Source of the DNA: Aedes albopictus
Lineage: Eukaryota > Arthropoda > Insecta > Diptera > Culicidae
Reading direction: 5' to 3'
Assembly (NCBI RefSeq): GCF_035046485.1
Contig: NC_085138.1
Location: forward strand, 291,630,256 to 291,694,255
Length of the DNA: 64,000 nt
In this document: piece by piece, positions 55,310 through 64,000 of the stretch
How the letters are laid out: every line of letters starts with the position of its first letter
Numbering within the stretch: the stretch's first letter is position 1
The notes under the pieces: generated by a model
Database searches by the model: none
What the model saw: only the letters and a program-made list of their open reading frames with translations
What the model was told of the DNA's origin: nothing
Made by a program: the position numbers and the translations under genes

Positions 55310-55490
55310 CACAGAGCAAGGAGTAACTTTCACGCAGCGATCGAAAAGACAAAAGATTTCATGCAAACTTGTGTGAAAATTCACGCAAATTTGTGTAACA
55401 CCGGATCAGCACATTTTTTGTGCTGATCCAGTCGTACGCAAATATGAGTGAAGAATCCTTTGTCTTTTCGCAAGAAACTCATTCGCTGTG
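55310..55490. mobile_element. 181-bp MITE inside the RTE pol frame (TA-flanked)
   Basis: CACAGAGCAAGGAGTAAC at the left and its inverted relative (GAAACTCATTCGCTGTG) at the right; TA at 55308-55309 and 55491-55492. Further inside, AAAAGACAAAAGAT pairs with ATCCTTTGTCTTTT and GGATCAGCAC with GTGCTGATCC. Element plus one TA is 183 bp, divisible by three, and the RTE frame is in the same phase on both sides. Confidence 0.8.
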
Positions 55491-55496
55491 TACTTT

Positions 55497-56525
55497 CGTT
55501 TTAGGTTGCAGTCGTTTCTGTGATTCGGAGTCGCGAAACCTAGTGCTGTACCCGAGGTGGTATATGTAGCGGATCGGATGTCCCTCCAGCCATCTTCAAG
55601 TGTAGCTGCGCCAAGCTGCTCTTCCGTTGGTAGGGCCACTGCTAACTGCTGCGCGTAGTCTTGAGCCACTTCTACGTTACGCAGCTGCTCGATGTTGAGT
55701 CGCGGCGTTCGGCTTCGACGCGTGGTGATAACAAACTGTCGAAAGTTTTGAGCGCATGCATACAGCGACTAAGTAGTGATCCGAATCTATATTCGCACTG
55801 CGGTATGTGCGGACATTGGTTATATCCGAGAAGAATTTACCGTCGATTAGAACGTGGTCGATTTGGTTTTCTGTTTGATATTCGGGTGATCTCCAGGTGG
55901 CTTTGTGGATATCTTTGCGGGGGAAGAAGGTGCTTCGGACTACCATACCACGGGAGGCTGCAAAGTTTACGCATCGCTGGCCGTTATCATTCGATACGGC
56001 GTGCAGGCTGTTTCGCCCGATTACCGGTCTGTACATTTCCTCCCTTCCTACCTGCGCGTTCATGTCGCCGACAACGATTTTCACGTCACGCGGCGAGCAA
56101 CCATCGTATGTTTGCTCTAACTGCGCGTAGAACGCTTCTTTCTCGTCATCAGGTCTCCCTTCGTGTGGGCAGTGGACGTTGATGATGCAGTAATTGAAGA
56201 AACGGCCCTTAACTCTCAACATACACATCCTTGCGTTGATCGGCTGCCACCCGATCACACGTTGTCGCATCTTGCCCAACACTATAAATCCTGTTCCCAG
56301 TTCATTGGTGGTGCCACAGCTTTGGTAGAAGGTAGCCGCTAGATGCCCGCTTTTCCACACTTTCTGTCCAGTCCAACAAAGTTCCTGCAACGCCACGATG
56401 TCGAAGTTGCGGGGATGTAGTTCGTCGTAGATTACCCTGTCACATCTTGCGAAACCAAGTGACTTGCAATTCCATGTTCCAAGTTTCCAATCGTAGTTCT
56501 TATTTCGTCGCCTGGGTCTTTACCG
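55497..56525 (-). pseudogene. RTE-like APE endonuclease, frameshifted near its end
   Basis: The reverse frame opens before the first candidate start at 56396 (a GTG): WKLGTWNCKSLGFARCDRVI at about 56510, then FDIVALQELCW (catalytic Glu), NVHCPHEGRPDD, VVGDMNAQVGREEM (Asp/Asn), RNSLHAVSNDNGQRCVNFA, KATWRSPEYQTENQIDHVLI and SDHYLVAVCMRSKL (SDH motif), i.e. all the main APE landmarks, in order. After RSKLSTV the reading moves to another phase near 55735 and continues IEQLRNVEVAQDYAQQLAVA to about 55497. The endonuclease would nick target DNA to prime reverse transcription; in this copy it is uncoupled from the RT. Confidence 0.88.
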
Positions 56526-57084
56526 ATTGTATAAGTCGTATTTTCTCCTATGTTATTCGCAATGAATATTTTTATGCGTGGTGGGGGGGGGGGGTGGTTG
56601 GGGTGTTGGGCCTACGCCAACACTCCTGTCTCGCCGGAGGGCCATCGTGCCAGTTCTGTTTAACGTCCCAACCAACACTGGGACGACCACACTGATGGGG
56701 CTACCACCTTGGATCTATGTAGCTGGGCGTGGTGCAGCGTTTCTTACTCAGCCGCTCAATGCCAGAACAGACGCTGTTTGATCCGCACCTCCTTGGTGAA
56801 CAGACGCTCGGGTCGTACCTACTCAATCTAGCTGAAGTCAGAAGAACAACAGTGCCCAGGCTGCACTGCACTACCAGCTCAGCACACAACTCTTAGCTGG
56901 CGGTCTTTGTCATCGCTTGACCAGTAGTGGAAGCATGAGGTAGGAACTGGTGATTTAAAATTCACAAATACAAAGAAATTAAAAAAAAAAAAAAAGGAAC
57001 TGGTGACGACCAGAGCTATGTTGGACGCTCTCCTTATCGACTCCCCGTTTTGCAACCCAAAAGCTCCCAAACAACTGCGAAATT

Positions 57085-57157
57085 GCTCGCTCATAGAACA
57101 CAAAGCTGAGATGCAAGATTTGACCCAGGTTGGACGTTACGCCAAGAAAAAAAAAAT
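57085..57157 (+). mobile_element. SINE 3' fragment
   Basis: GCTCATAGAACACAAAGCTG, then GGTTGGACGTTACGCCAAGA and an A-run matches the 3' third of the reverse-strand SINEs at 24203 and 60987, here on the forward strand and degraded. Confidence 0.65.
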
Positions 57158-59292
57158 GGGCGTAGGAGCTTTAGCGAATATGCAAACAGTACAATCACAC
57201 CGCGAATCCCATGTTGGCCATGATCAGTCAACTGTAATTCTGTAATTTTCAATTAACACATCCTGTTAGCGTGTGCCATTGATCTTTGTGCAGCCAGAGG
57301 TCAGCTAAGCTTGATTTATAACTTTAATCCCATCGAATCCCGTATGACCACAAATGGTAGGTATACATATAGTTACGCACCTCTTTGCGCACACATATTC
57401 CAACTGCAAGTACCCATCCGTTTGTTTGTCCACGATTGGTGTCTTGAACCAAATAAGACCAATGTAAACAAGGCAAAGGCTCTTGTTCAGTTGCTGAGCT
57501 CGTTCGATGACTTAGCCTCTCTATACCTATACGAATAATAATAATTTCCTTACTGGAACGTTGCCATGCACATTGAGGTGTATTTTTTCGTGTATGTCTC
57601 TTTTCTTGACTCGGTTCAAGTCCAAACTTGCGATATACCCACTTACCCCGAGCTGGAGTGACCACCCAAGAACAGGGCAGAGACATGCATGCACTCATTG
57701 ACCCGTAGTCGCACGGTTATTAATATCGTTTAAATCTTTCTTCCACGCACCAATAGTGGTGATGCGGGTGGGACAGATACTGAACAAAGATACTCTACAA
57801 AGTTGTTCCTTCATAATAATGAATACCCGATCAGTTATAAGAATTGTCATCGCCGGTATCCTCGTAAGGCGATTTTACATTTGTCGTCTTTCGTACCCGA
57901 ACCTGAATGGGAAAATCCACATTAATTCCAAAATATAGCCCGGTCTTAGCCGGGGGAACATAGTCCCCCCCAGTTGCGTTTATGGGTGTAGGTATTGTGG
58001 GCATGGGCGATTCCTAAAAAAGTCGCATCGAGTCCAAAAACATGGAATATGAATTGATTCGCAAAATGAGCTCCCATTATAGAAAGCTCTTGAAATTCGA
58101 ACAAACGAGCTCATGTTCAATGCGTGCGCGCATGGGTCCAGCACGTTGTTAAATATGCTAGATGCCAGTCAGTGTATGAATTGTTGCTCATTTTGGCACG
58201 GTGGGATGAAGCGAATGGCAAGTCCCATTTTTGGATTCATTTATTAAAAACTGTTTTGAACGGTGCCGGGTTTGTGTCGAATGGAAACGGAATGGGTCTC
58301 GTAGTCTACTTATGGCTATTGTAACAGCATTATTGTTCGATTCGAACCGGTAATAAAAGGTATAATTTTTCTGGATTACTATTTCTTCGATGGTTTGAGG
58401 TATAGAAGTTGGAATACATTTCGCGATTATTTATTGAATTATGCGAAACAGGGACACTCCTTATAGTTGGAAGGCTGTTGCATTTTTTTATCTATATCAT
58501 CTCATATTATTTTCAAATTTTTAAATGCAGGAATTCCTCCAGGAAATTTATAGAGATTCCACTATGTATTCCTGCTGAGATTGCTCCAAAAATTATGCTG
58601 CAATCCCAGGAAGTTCCTCCAGGAGCTCCAGGTATTTCTTCTGAAATTTCTCAAGGAATTTCTCAATGAATTTGTTTAATGATCTCTCCAGGATTTTATT
58701 CAAGGATGCCAAACCAAGAAATTCTTGTATGAATTCCTCCAGAGCTTTCTCTGTTCCTGGTTCCTGCAAAATTCCTCTCGGGATTCTTCCATCAGCTTGG
58801 TTATGACGTATGGAGGAAGAGATGCAGGGGAAGAAATATGCGAAGCAATATTTATATAAACGTTGCAGAATAGGAGGAAAATTAGCTGCAGTTTCTCTTA
58901 GAACTAATAAATTATGAGAATCGAGTCTGAAATCACCACAATCGCTTGTAAAAATGAAAACAAAAGATAGCCTTAAAAGATGTTATCATCTACACTCAGG
59001 CAATTACCGTAAGGAACTCATAAAAGCGCATTATGAAATTTAGCCATAACTTAAAAATAATATTTTCATAAGAGCTCATCATGAAACATGCGGAAAACGG
59101 AACGCTTTCAGTGGCCGGTGTTCTTAAGTCTACATCATGAAATCATAAACAAGCTCAGATGAATTCATCATAATTCATCATGATTTCATAATGTAGTTTT
59201 ATGTGTTTGGCTTTTGCATCTTTATGAGGTTCATCTGCCAAATTAAGACATTTGTAGGGCTAGGCATGCAATTAGATTCTGGGTGAAATGAT
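57158..59292. other. Unassigned DNA, some GGAATTCCTCC-like repeats
   Basis: Around 58520-58800 imperfect repeats of AGGAATTCCTCC/GGAAATTT type occur, recalling the degenerate arrays at 6.5 and 9.4 kb but with another core. 59015-59215 is rich in CATAAAA/CATCATGA motifs that partly pair. Open frames here have no motif. Confidence 0.35.
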
Positions 59293-59375
59293 GCACTGCC
59301 GTTCTACGCACAATTGTCACATGTTATATGAGATTCCCATATAACATGGGGCAATTATGCGTAGAACGGCAGTGC
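59293..59375. repeat. 83-nt near-perfect hairpin (pre-miRNA-like or mini-MITE)
   Basis: GCACTGCCGTTCTACGCACA at 59293 pairs with TGCGTAGAACGGCAGTGC ending 59375, and ATGTTATATG with CATATAACAT, leaving a loop of about six bases. A second small hairpin (ACCAATGTGGT and AATCACATTGGT) follows at about 59379-59412. The size fits a pre-miRNA, but a very short MITE explains it equally well. Confidence 0.7.
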
Positions 59376-59979
59376 AATACCAATGTGGTAAAAGTTACTA
59401 AATCACATTGGTGCAATACACGCCTAATTTAGCCCAAGAGCTTTTGTTTTATGCACAAACTGAACCATCGATCAGTTTTATTGTAATAAATCTTTCGCTT
59501 AAGAACCAAACCTTTCGTAAATTGACAAAGATGGACTTCGGGAACAATTTTGCACGGTCTGCCGCATGTTTGTGACAAATGTTTTGTCGTTGTGCATACA
59601 TAGTTCCTCATTTTTAGAAACTGAAACAGTTGATGAAACGCATTAGGAATTCCGAATTACTGAGGCATGAGAAAGATAGATCAGATTTATGAAAATGTGC
59701 ATGAACATAATAATAGTCATAACGGTCCTATGAACATATTTCTTCACATGTTTACCTTTTGAAATTCGTATGTTCAGTTGCCTGAGTGTATTAAAAAAGA
59801 GCATTCCGAACAGCGTTCGAATGACAACAAAAATGATCCCGTTACCCCGATCCCGATCCGTTAACATTCACGTTAAAATGTTTTGATCATAACCGACTCG
59901 AGTCTGTTTTGGTCTAAATCAATTTTCATTGAAATAAACGCCATGTAGGTGGCTTCATTTCCTATCCCAAAACACAAAT
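59376..59979. other. Unassigned DNA
   Basis: Short reverse-strand frames (59429-59611, 59643-59867) are without motifs. Apart from the small hairpin just inside the left edge nothing is recognised. Confidence 0.4.
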
Positions 59980-60642
59980 TAATAAAAAAAAAAACACGAA
60001 AAAGCAACTCATTTTAGGTTACCATCAAAAGGTAGAAGGGTGCAAAGGTGGGAGGTAACATGTAATATTTTTAGCACTCTATTCCCATTCACTATAATAA
60101 AAGCCATAAGGTTAAAATGTTCGAAAACAAAGAAGTTATTGCATTTGTACCAAAAAAAGAGGGTTCCGTTTTAATAAATTAATGTCACGGTCGCCATGTT
60201 ATAATAGGTTTCGCAAATCAAATAATGAGGATTCGCCTAGTTCATGGTTTGTCACGCAGCCCTTCTAGCAATGGGTGAACATGTTTCCGTGACTATGATT
60301 TGTATTGAAAAATGTTCACATTGTTACGTCTGTTTGTCTGTAGCTTAACGATTCGTCATTGATTTCTGGTAGAATACAATTTTACCAAAGACCGCCAAAT
60401 GAACCGACGCTTGTGAAAAACAATATACCCTAAGCAAAATGAGTCGCAAATTCAGCGTGCTTTTTCAAGTTTGAGTTTTTTCCGTATAAATTTGAACCAC
60501 CCTATTGTATGTACATCGACCTGCAAATTATTTTCAGCTACCTCCAATAGTAACCAACGAAAATGATCGAACATAAATAAAATATAATTTGATAAGACCC
60601 CTCAAGGGATCAATATTGAATCCTCATTGTTTGATTTGCCTA

Positions 60643-61638
60643 CACGCAGAAAAATGGCGCTTGTTTAAAACAATAAAACGCATGGTTGATTATCAAACTG
60701 AGAATTTACTTATTTCAAAGTTATATTTAATTGTTTTCATTCAGAGTTTATTGATAAAAACAACCGATTACCATCATTTCATATAATGCCAAAAACTTCA
60801 TTTGTTTCAACAAAATAAAAACCATAAACATAGTTCGAAAGCACTCACACATCTATAAAATGCTTACCCCAACATCGCCACAGCGAAGAAGGTGCAGCAA
60901 ATCCATCACGCCAACTTCCAAGTGCAGCTTTGGCCGTGATGGATAACGCGCAGGTACTCACGACAGCATCCACAAAAAGTTGATCGTCCTCCTCTTCTCT
61001 TCTTGGCGTAACGTCCTCACTGGGACAAAGCCTGCTTCTCAGCTTAGTGTTCTATGAGCACTTCCACAGTTTTTAACTGAGAGCTTCCTCTGCCAATGAC
61101 CATTTTGCATGCGTATATCGTGTGGCAGGCACGAAGATACTCTATGCCCAAGGAAGTCAAGGAAATTTCCTTTACGAAAAGATCCTGGACCGACCGGGAA
61201 TTGAACCCGTCACCCTCAGCATGGTCATGCTGAATACCCGTGCGTTTACCGCCTCGGCTATATGGACCCTAAAAGTTGATCGGTTTCACCTTTTTTGGTC
61301 TTTTTCTAGTCGTTCTCCTCGCCATCCGCTTACCGACGATCTAAAAATAGATTTCCGAGCTGCCTCAGTTGCTGCCGTCACCAAAACAATCACATTCCGG
61401 GTTTGTTAGTGGCAAAAGTGCAGTCGTTTGAATCAATCAATTATTTCATGTTGAAAAAACCATATCTCTGTTTGTTTTAACAAACTGTCAAAAATTTCGA
61501 CAAATGAAAATATTTGTATTATCAAACAAATGGAACAGTTCAGTTTAAACTAGAAATCAGTTTGTCGCTATAGTAAACTGAAAAATCGGTTGATTTGAAC
61601 TAGAATTTAATTGGGTTTACAATTTATTTTTCTGCGTG
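60643..61638. mobile_element. 996-bp TIR element nested in the foldback, itself holding a SINE
   Basis: (TA)CACGCAGAAAAAT at the left and ATTTTTCTGCGTG(TA) at the right; TA at 60641-60642 and 61639-61640. The foldback arm reads continuously across when one TA is kept, which proves the boundary. Removing the SINE leaves about 700 bp of AT-rich, non-coding DNA (GTTTAAAACAAT-, AAACTG-like motifs). Confidence 0.82.
60987..61270 (-). mobile_element. tRNA-derived SINE, intact, 284 bp
   Basis: Same length and structure as the copy at 24203-24486; the B-box reads GGTTCAATTCCCGG on the reverse strand (one change). The target duplication is perfect: AAAAGTTGATCG at 60975-60986 and 61271-61282. The tail on the forward strand is TCCTCCTCTTCTCTTCTT, a more degraded GAA tract than the 24.2-kb copy. 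The forward 95-codon frame at 61122 is a shadow. Confidence 0.93.
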
Positions 61639-62099
61639 TATTATAACATGGCGACCGTGACATTAAATTATTAAACCGGAACCATCTTTTTGTGGTAGAA
61701 ATGCAATAACTTCTATGTTTTCGGACATTTTACCCTGGTGGCTTTTATTAGGAGTCAAGGGGAATAGAGTGCTAAACTATTACATGTCACCTTCCACCTT
61801 TGCACCCTCCTCTCTTTTGATGGTAACCTAAAATGTGTTGCTTCTTCGTGTTTTTTATTAATGTCCACATGTCAAATTTTATCGTCTTGCTAATTATCAC
61901 CAGTTTCACTGATCCTCGACAAGCAGTTCATCACCATACCCACCCAACATAACCCGTTAACGTTTGAGCCCAGAAAAGTATAATAATTGGGTACTGTAGG
62001 TTACCCAAACTAGTCTGATTTTTTAATGATCTATTGGATCTATCAATAACTTTAATTAGAATGTTCATGGAAAGCAGACTATGATACTGATGGAGCCTT

Positions 62100-63420
62100 A
62101 GGGCCTTAGTGCGCAAGCTTTTGGTACATTTGTGGGATATTCAAGGCCCCCATACTATTCTGAAGTTACGACCATCAAGATCTACAGGCTCTACTCTCTA
62201 CGATTATTTTTGTTATACCTACGAGTGACTATCACACCAAGGACCTGGGATTGAATCGCGCTCCCAACAAATTCGCAAAATGTGAGTTCTTCCTTCGAAA
62301 GGAAAGTAAAGCGTGGGTTCCGCGATGAACTAATCTAGGGCTAAAAATCTCGTTAATACAGATGAAAAAAAATATTACGAGTAGCTCTATGTGTTACTCT
62401 TTGAGCGGCATACTCTCTGGCATACGAATGGGCTCCAAATTATTTTGATGTACATATGACTCACAATATGTCTATAAATTTGTTCTAGAAATTTTGGCTC
62501 TACACCAGTGTGTCTATATCTTAGCGCTTTTTATCGTAACGAATGCTACCGGAATGAATTAGAAAACATTTTATGGCAACAAAAAAGACGAAGTTTTACG
62601 TCGCAAGAATTATGATGAATAAAAAAATGTAGTCTTTGCAACTGATGTAGCCTTCATGCATGAATTTAATGTTTTTGGTACATTTATGGGTTATTCTTGG
62701 CTAACTCTTCTTGAATTAGGACCTTTGAAACCAGCAGAACAGACTCTACTCTTGTTTCTTTTCACTCTATCGGCGTAATTCTTTCACGATTGTCCTGTGG
62801 TAGTCTTTCTTTATGGTGCTCTTTGAGCATCTTCTAGCATAAATGTGGTCTTCAAAGTTTTATGTAGTATGTGCCTCATGACTTATATACCCAACAAGGA
62901 AAAAAATGGGCCTCAAAATCAGTATATCTCAGCGCCTTTTCAGAATATAATTTACGCTACTCTTTAGAGCCTCAGAATGCAATTATAAAAACTTGGCTGC
63001 TTTCATTTGGTGATGTAAGTTATCCAAACTATTCTGAATCTAGGACCTTCAAGACCTACAGCACAGACTCTGTGTCTACCGGCTCTACTCTTGTTACTCC
63101 TTACTCTATCGGTGGAATTCTTTCACGATTGTTTCTATTTTATCTCAAAATATTATGACTATCTCTTTGAGTTGTTATTTGTGCATACAACATTATCTTC
63201 ATGGTAAATATTTTGAAGTTATTCACAATATTTCAGCGCTTTTTTATAGGGGATTCTCTACGCTACTCTTAGAGCTGCAAAATGCAATTAGAACAACTTT
63301 GCAATATTCACTTGGCGGTCTTGGTCATATAAACAATTCTGGAATTAGGACCTTCAAAGTCTACAGGCTCTATATTTAGTTACTATGTTTTCTCTTTCAC
63401 TCTATCAGCGTAATTTTTCA
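62100..63420. repeat. ~300-340-bp degenerate tandem repeats
   Basis: Segments such as TTCTTTCACGATTGT at about 62780 and 63120 and its variant TTTTTCAACGACTGTC at 63412, each preceded by AGGACCTT(C/T)(A/G)A-ACC/TCTACAG, show a repeated unit of about 295-340 bp. Phrasing (GATATTC, CAAACTATTCTGAA, TCTACAGGCTCTACTCT) recalls the ~300-bp array at 30.9-33 kb. Small open frames inside are not credible. Confidence 0.6.
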
Positions 63421-63734
63421 ACGACTGTCAAGCAAAAGTCCAACTAAATGTAATGATGCTAGGTCTAGCAGTCGTCTACACGAAGGAACCGCATGGGCAG
63501 TGTAAACCAAATCTGCGTATACCCTGTAGAGCCTGTAGGGCCTGCAGTTATTGGAGGCTTCAATTCCAGAATAGTTTGAAGAGCCCTTGGAATAGCCTAT
63601 AATGAATATACCAAAAGCAGAGATGAGAATTGTCAGACAAACGAAATACAAAACAAGCAACAAAGAAGGCACCGCAATGATTTTTTTTCAACTGGTAACA
63701 GATAATGACTCGCACGATCTCGAAAATTTTTGTT

Positions 63735-64000
63735 AGCATTAGCATTAGCATTAAGCGAGTCGCACATATTCATAGGTGGTACAGTCCTAGACCGCTGTTA
63801 AGAGGGTTGCCTCCTTCCCGTCCGAACCAAAGCACAAAGATTTGGGACTAATCTCTGACTCTTAGACAAGATTGACGCAATCCTCCAATGGTCGAGCACT
63901 GTCCTGGCCACGTCCTTGCGACTGCTGAGGGATGTGAAAGGATGGTTAGTTTTGGACACTTATGAAAAATGTAGACAACTCTACGATCTCTCAGGCCTAG
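63735..64000 (-). mobile_element. Possible non-LTR 3' end with GCTAAT tail
   Basis: TTAGCATTAGCATTAGCATT at 63734-63753 is a hexamer repeat beside moderately GC-rich, non-coding DNA running off the window end. On the reverse strand this looks like a 3' UTR with a tandem tail. No protein motif is visible to confirm it. Confidence 0.3.

Larger units (their letters stand above)
53593..56880 (-). mobile_element. RTE-like non-LTR retrotransposon, copy 2 (long, broken)
   Basis: Reverse-strand element with endonuclease at its 5' side (56520-55735), a charged linker, RT, and the same 3' end as copy 1 at 8131 (complement of TTACCTTACCGATCAGGCTAAGGCC). The 5' region (56540-56880) is GC-rich with a G12 run near 56580 and CCAACACTCCTGTCTCGCCG-like sequence that looks like a 5' leader; its true end is uncertain. 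Damage: frameshifts, in-frame stops, a 181-bp MITE and loss of the FADD segment. No target duplication identified. Confidence 0.85.
59980..61860. mobile_element. Foldback element (~250-bp arms) carrying a nested insertion
   Basis: Left arm 59980-~60235 is repeated inverted at about 60618-60640 plus 61641-61860. Markers: TTTTAGGTTACCATCAAAAG, AATGTCACGGTCGCCATGTT and ATAATGAGGATTC. The right arm is split at a TA by a 996-bp element. Without it the foldback is about 880 bp with a ~380-bp centre. No target duplication is resolved because the ends are AT-rich (ATTAATAAAAA). Confidence 0.85.

Overview
The window reads as repeat-dominated intergenic or intronic DNA from an insect, most likely a culicine mosquito of Aedes type. 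The evidence is the mix of repeats: tRNA-derived SINEs with GAA-rich tails (Feilai-like), many hairpin-forming MITEs flanked by TA or by 7-9 bp duplications, RTE-like and R1-like non-LTR retrotransposon remains, and a BEL/Pao LTR retrotransposon. The species is inferred from these families, not proven. I found no host gene I can support and no real tRNA, rRNA or CRISPR array. A few GC-richer islands (1-620, 26640-27530, 28980-29250, 44200-44700) are the only places where host exons or promoters might hide.

Layout. 0-6.4 kb: a TA-flanked MITE, SINE pieces and three hairpin or TIR elements (2307-2653, 3315-3716, 4556-4914). 6.4-10 kb: two blocks of a degenerate GGATTCTG/GAGAATCC repeat around a TIR element (7261-9011), which is itself split by a 5'-truncated RTE copy with an 11-bp target duplication. 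10.3-15.6 kb: more foldback elements, including a 919-bp one (12758-13676). 15.6-22.8 kb: a full-length BEL/Pao element with 564-bp LTRs and a 5-bp target duplication, inserted into the right arm of an older foldback. Its gag is split by a 438-bp insert, gag and pol are out of frame, and the RT domain ends at an in-frame TGA; RNase H, integrase and the C-terminal domain are intact. 22.8-28.7 kb: SINEs, a long near-perfect palindrome, a TA/TIR DNA transposon carrying a SINE, and a second ~920-bp foldback.

29.6-34.5 kb: a foldback with a 9-bp duplication, then ~300-bp and ~150-bp tandem arrays, the first split by a 954-bp relative of the 24-26 kb transposon. 34.6-35.5 kb: non-LTR scraps. 36.6-40.3 kb: a ~187-bp satellite with higher-order structure, AC microsatellites and a recurring end module. 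41-43.2 kb: an endonuclease scrap truncated by a possible CCCAAG-ended element. 46-50.5 kb: an R1-like pseudogene split by a 2.4-kb TIR element that holds a further TA-flanked element. 51.8-52.2 kb: a GTAA array. 53.6-56.9 kb: a longer RTE copy that lacks the FADD part of its RT and carries a 181-bp MITE. 59.3-61.9 kb: a small pre-miRNA-like hairpin and a three-level nest (foldback, TIR element, SINE). 62.1-63.4 kb: another ~300-bp tandem array.

The protein-coding parts are all mobile-element machinery (Gag, aspartic protease, RT, RNase H, integrase, APE endonuclease). Nearly all are broken, so the window is best read as a record of layered insertions in which insertion order can be worked out from interrupted copies and target duplications.
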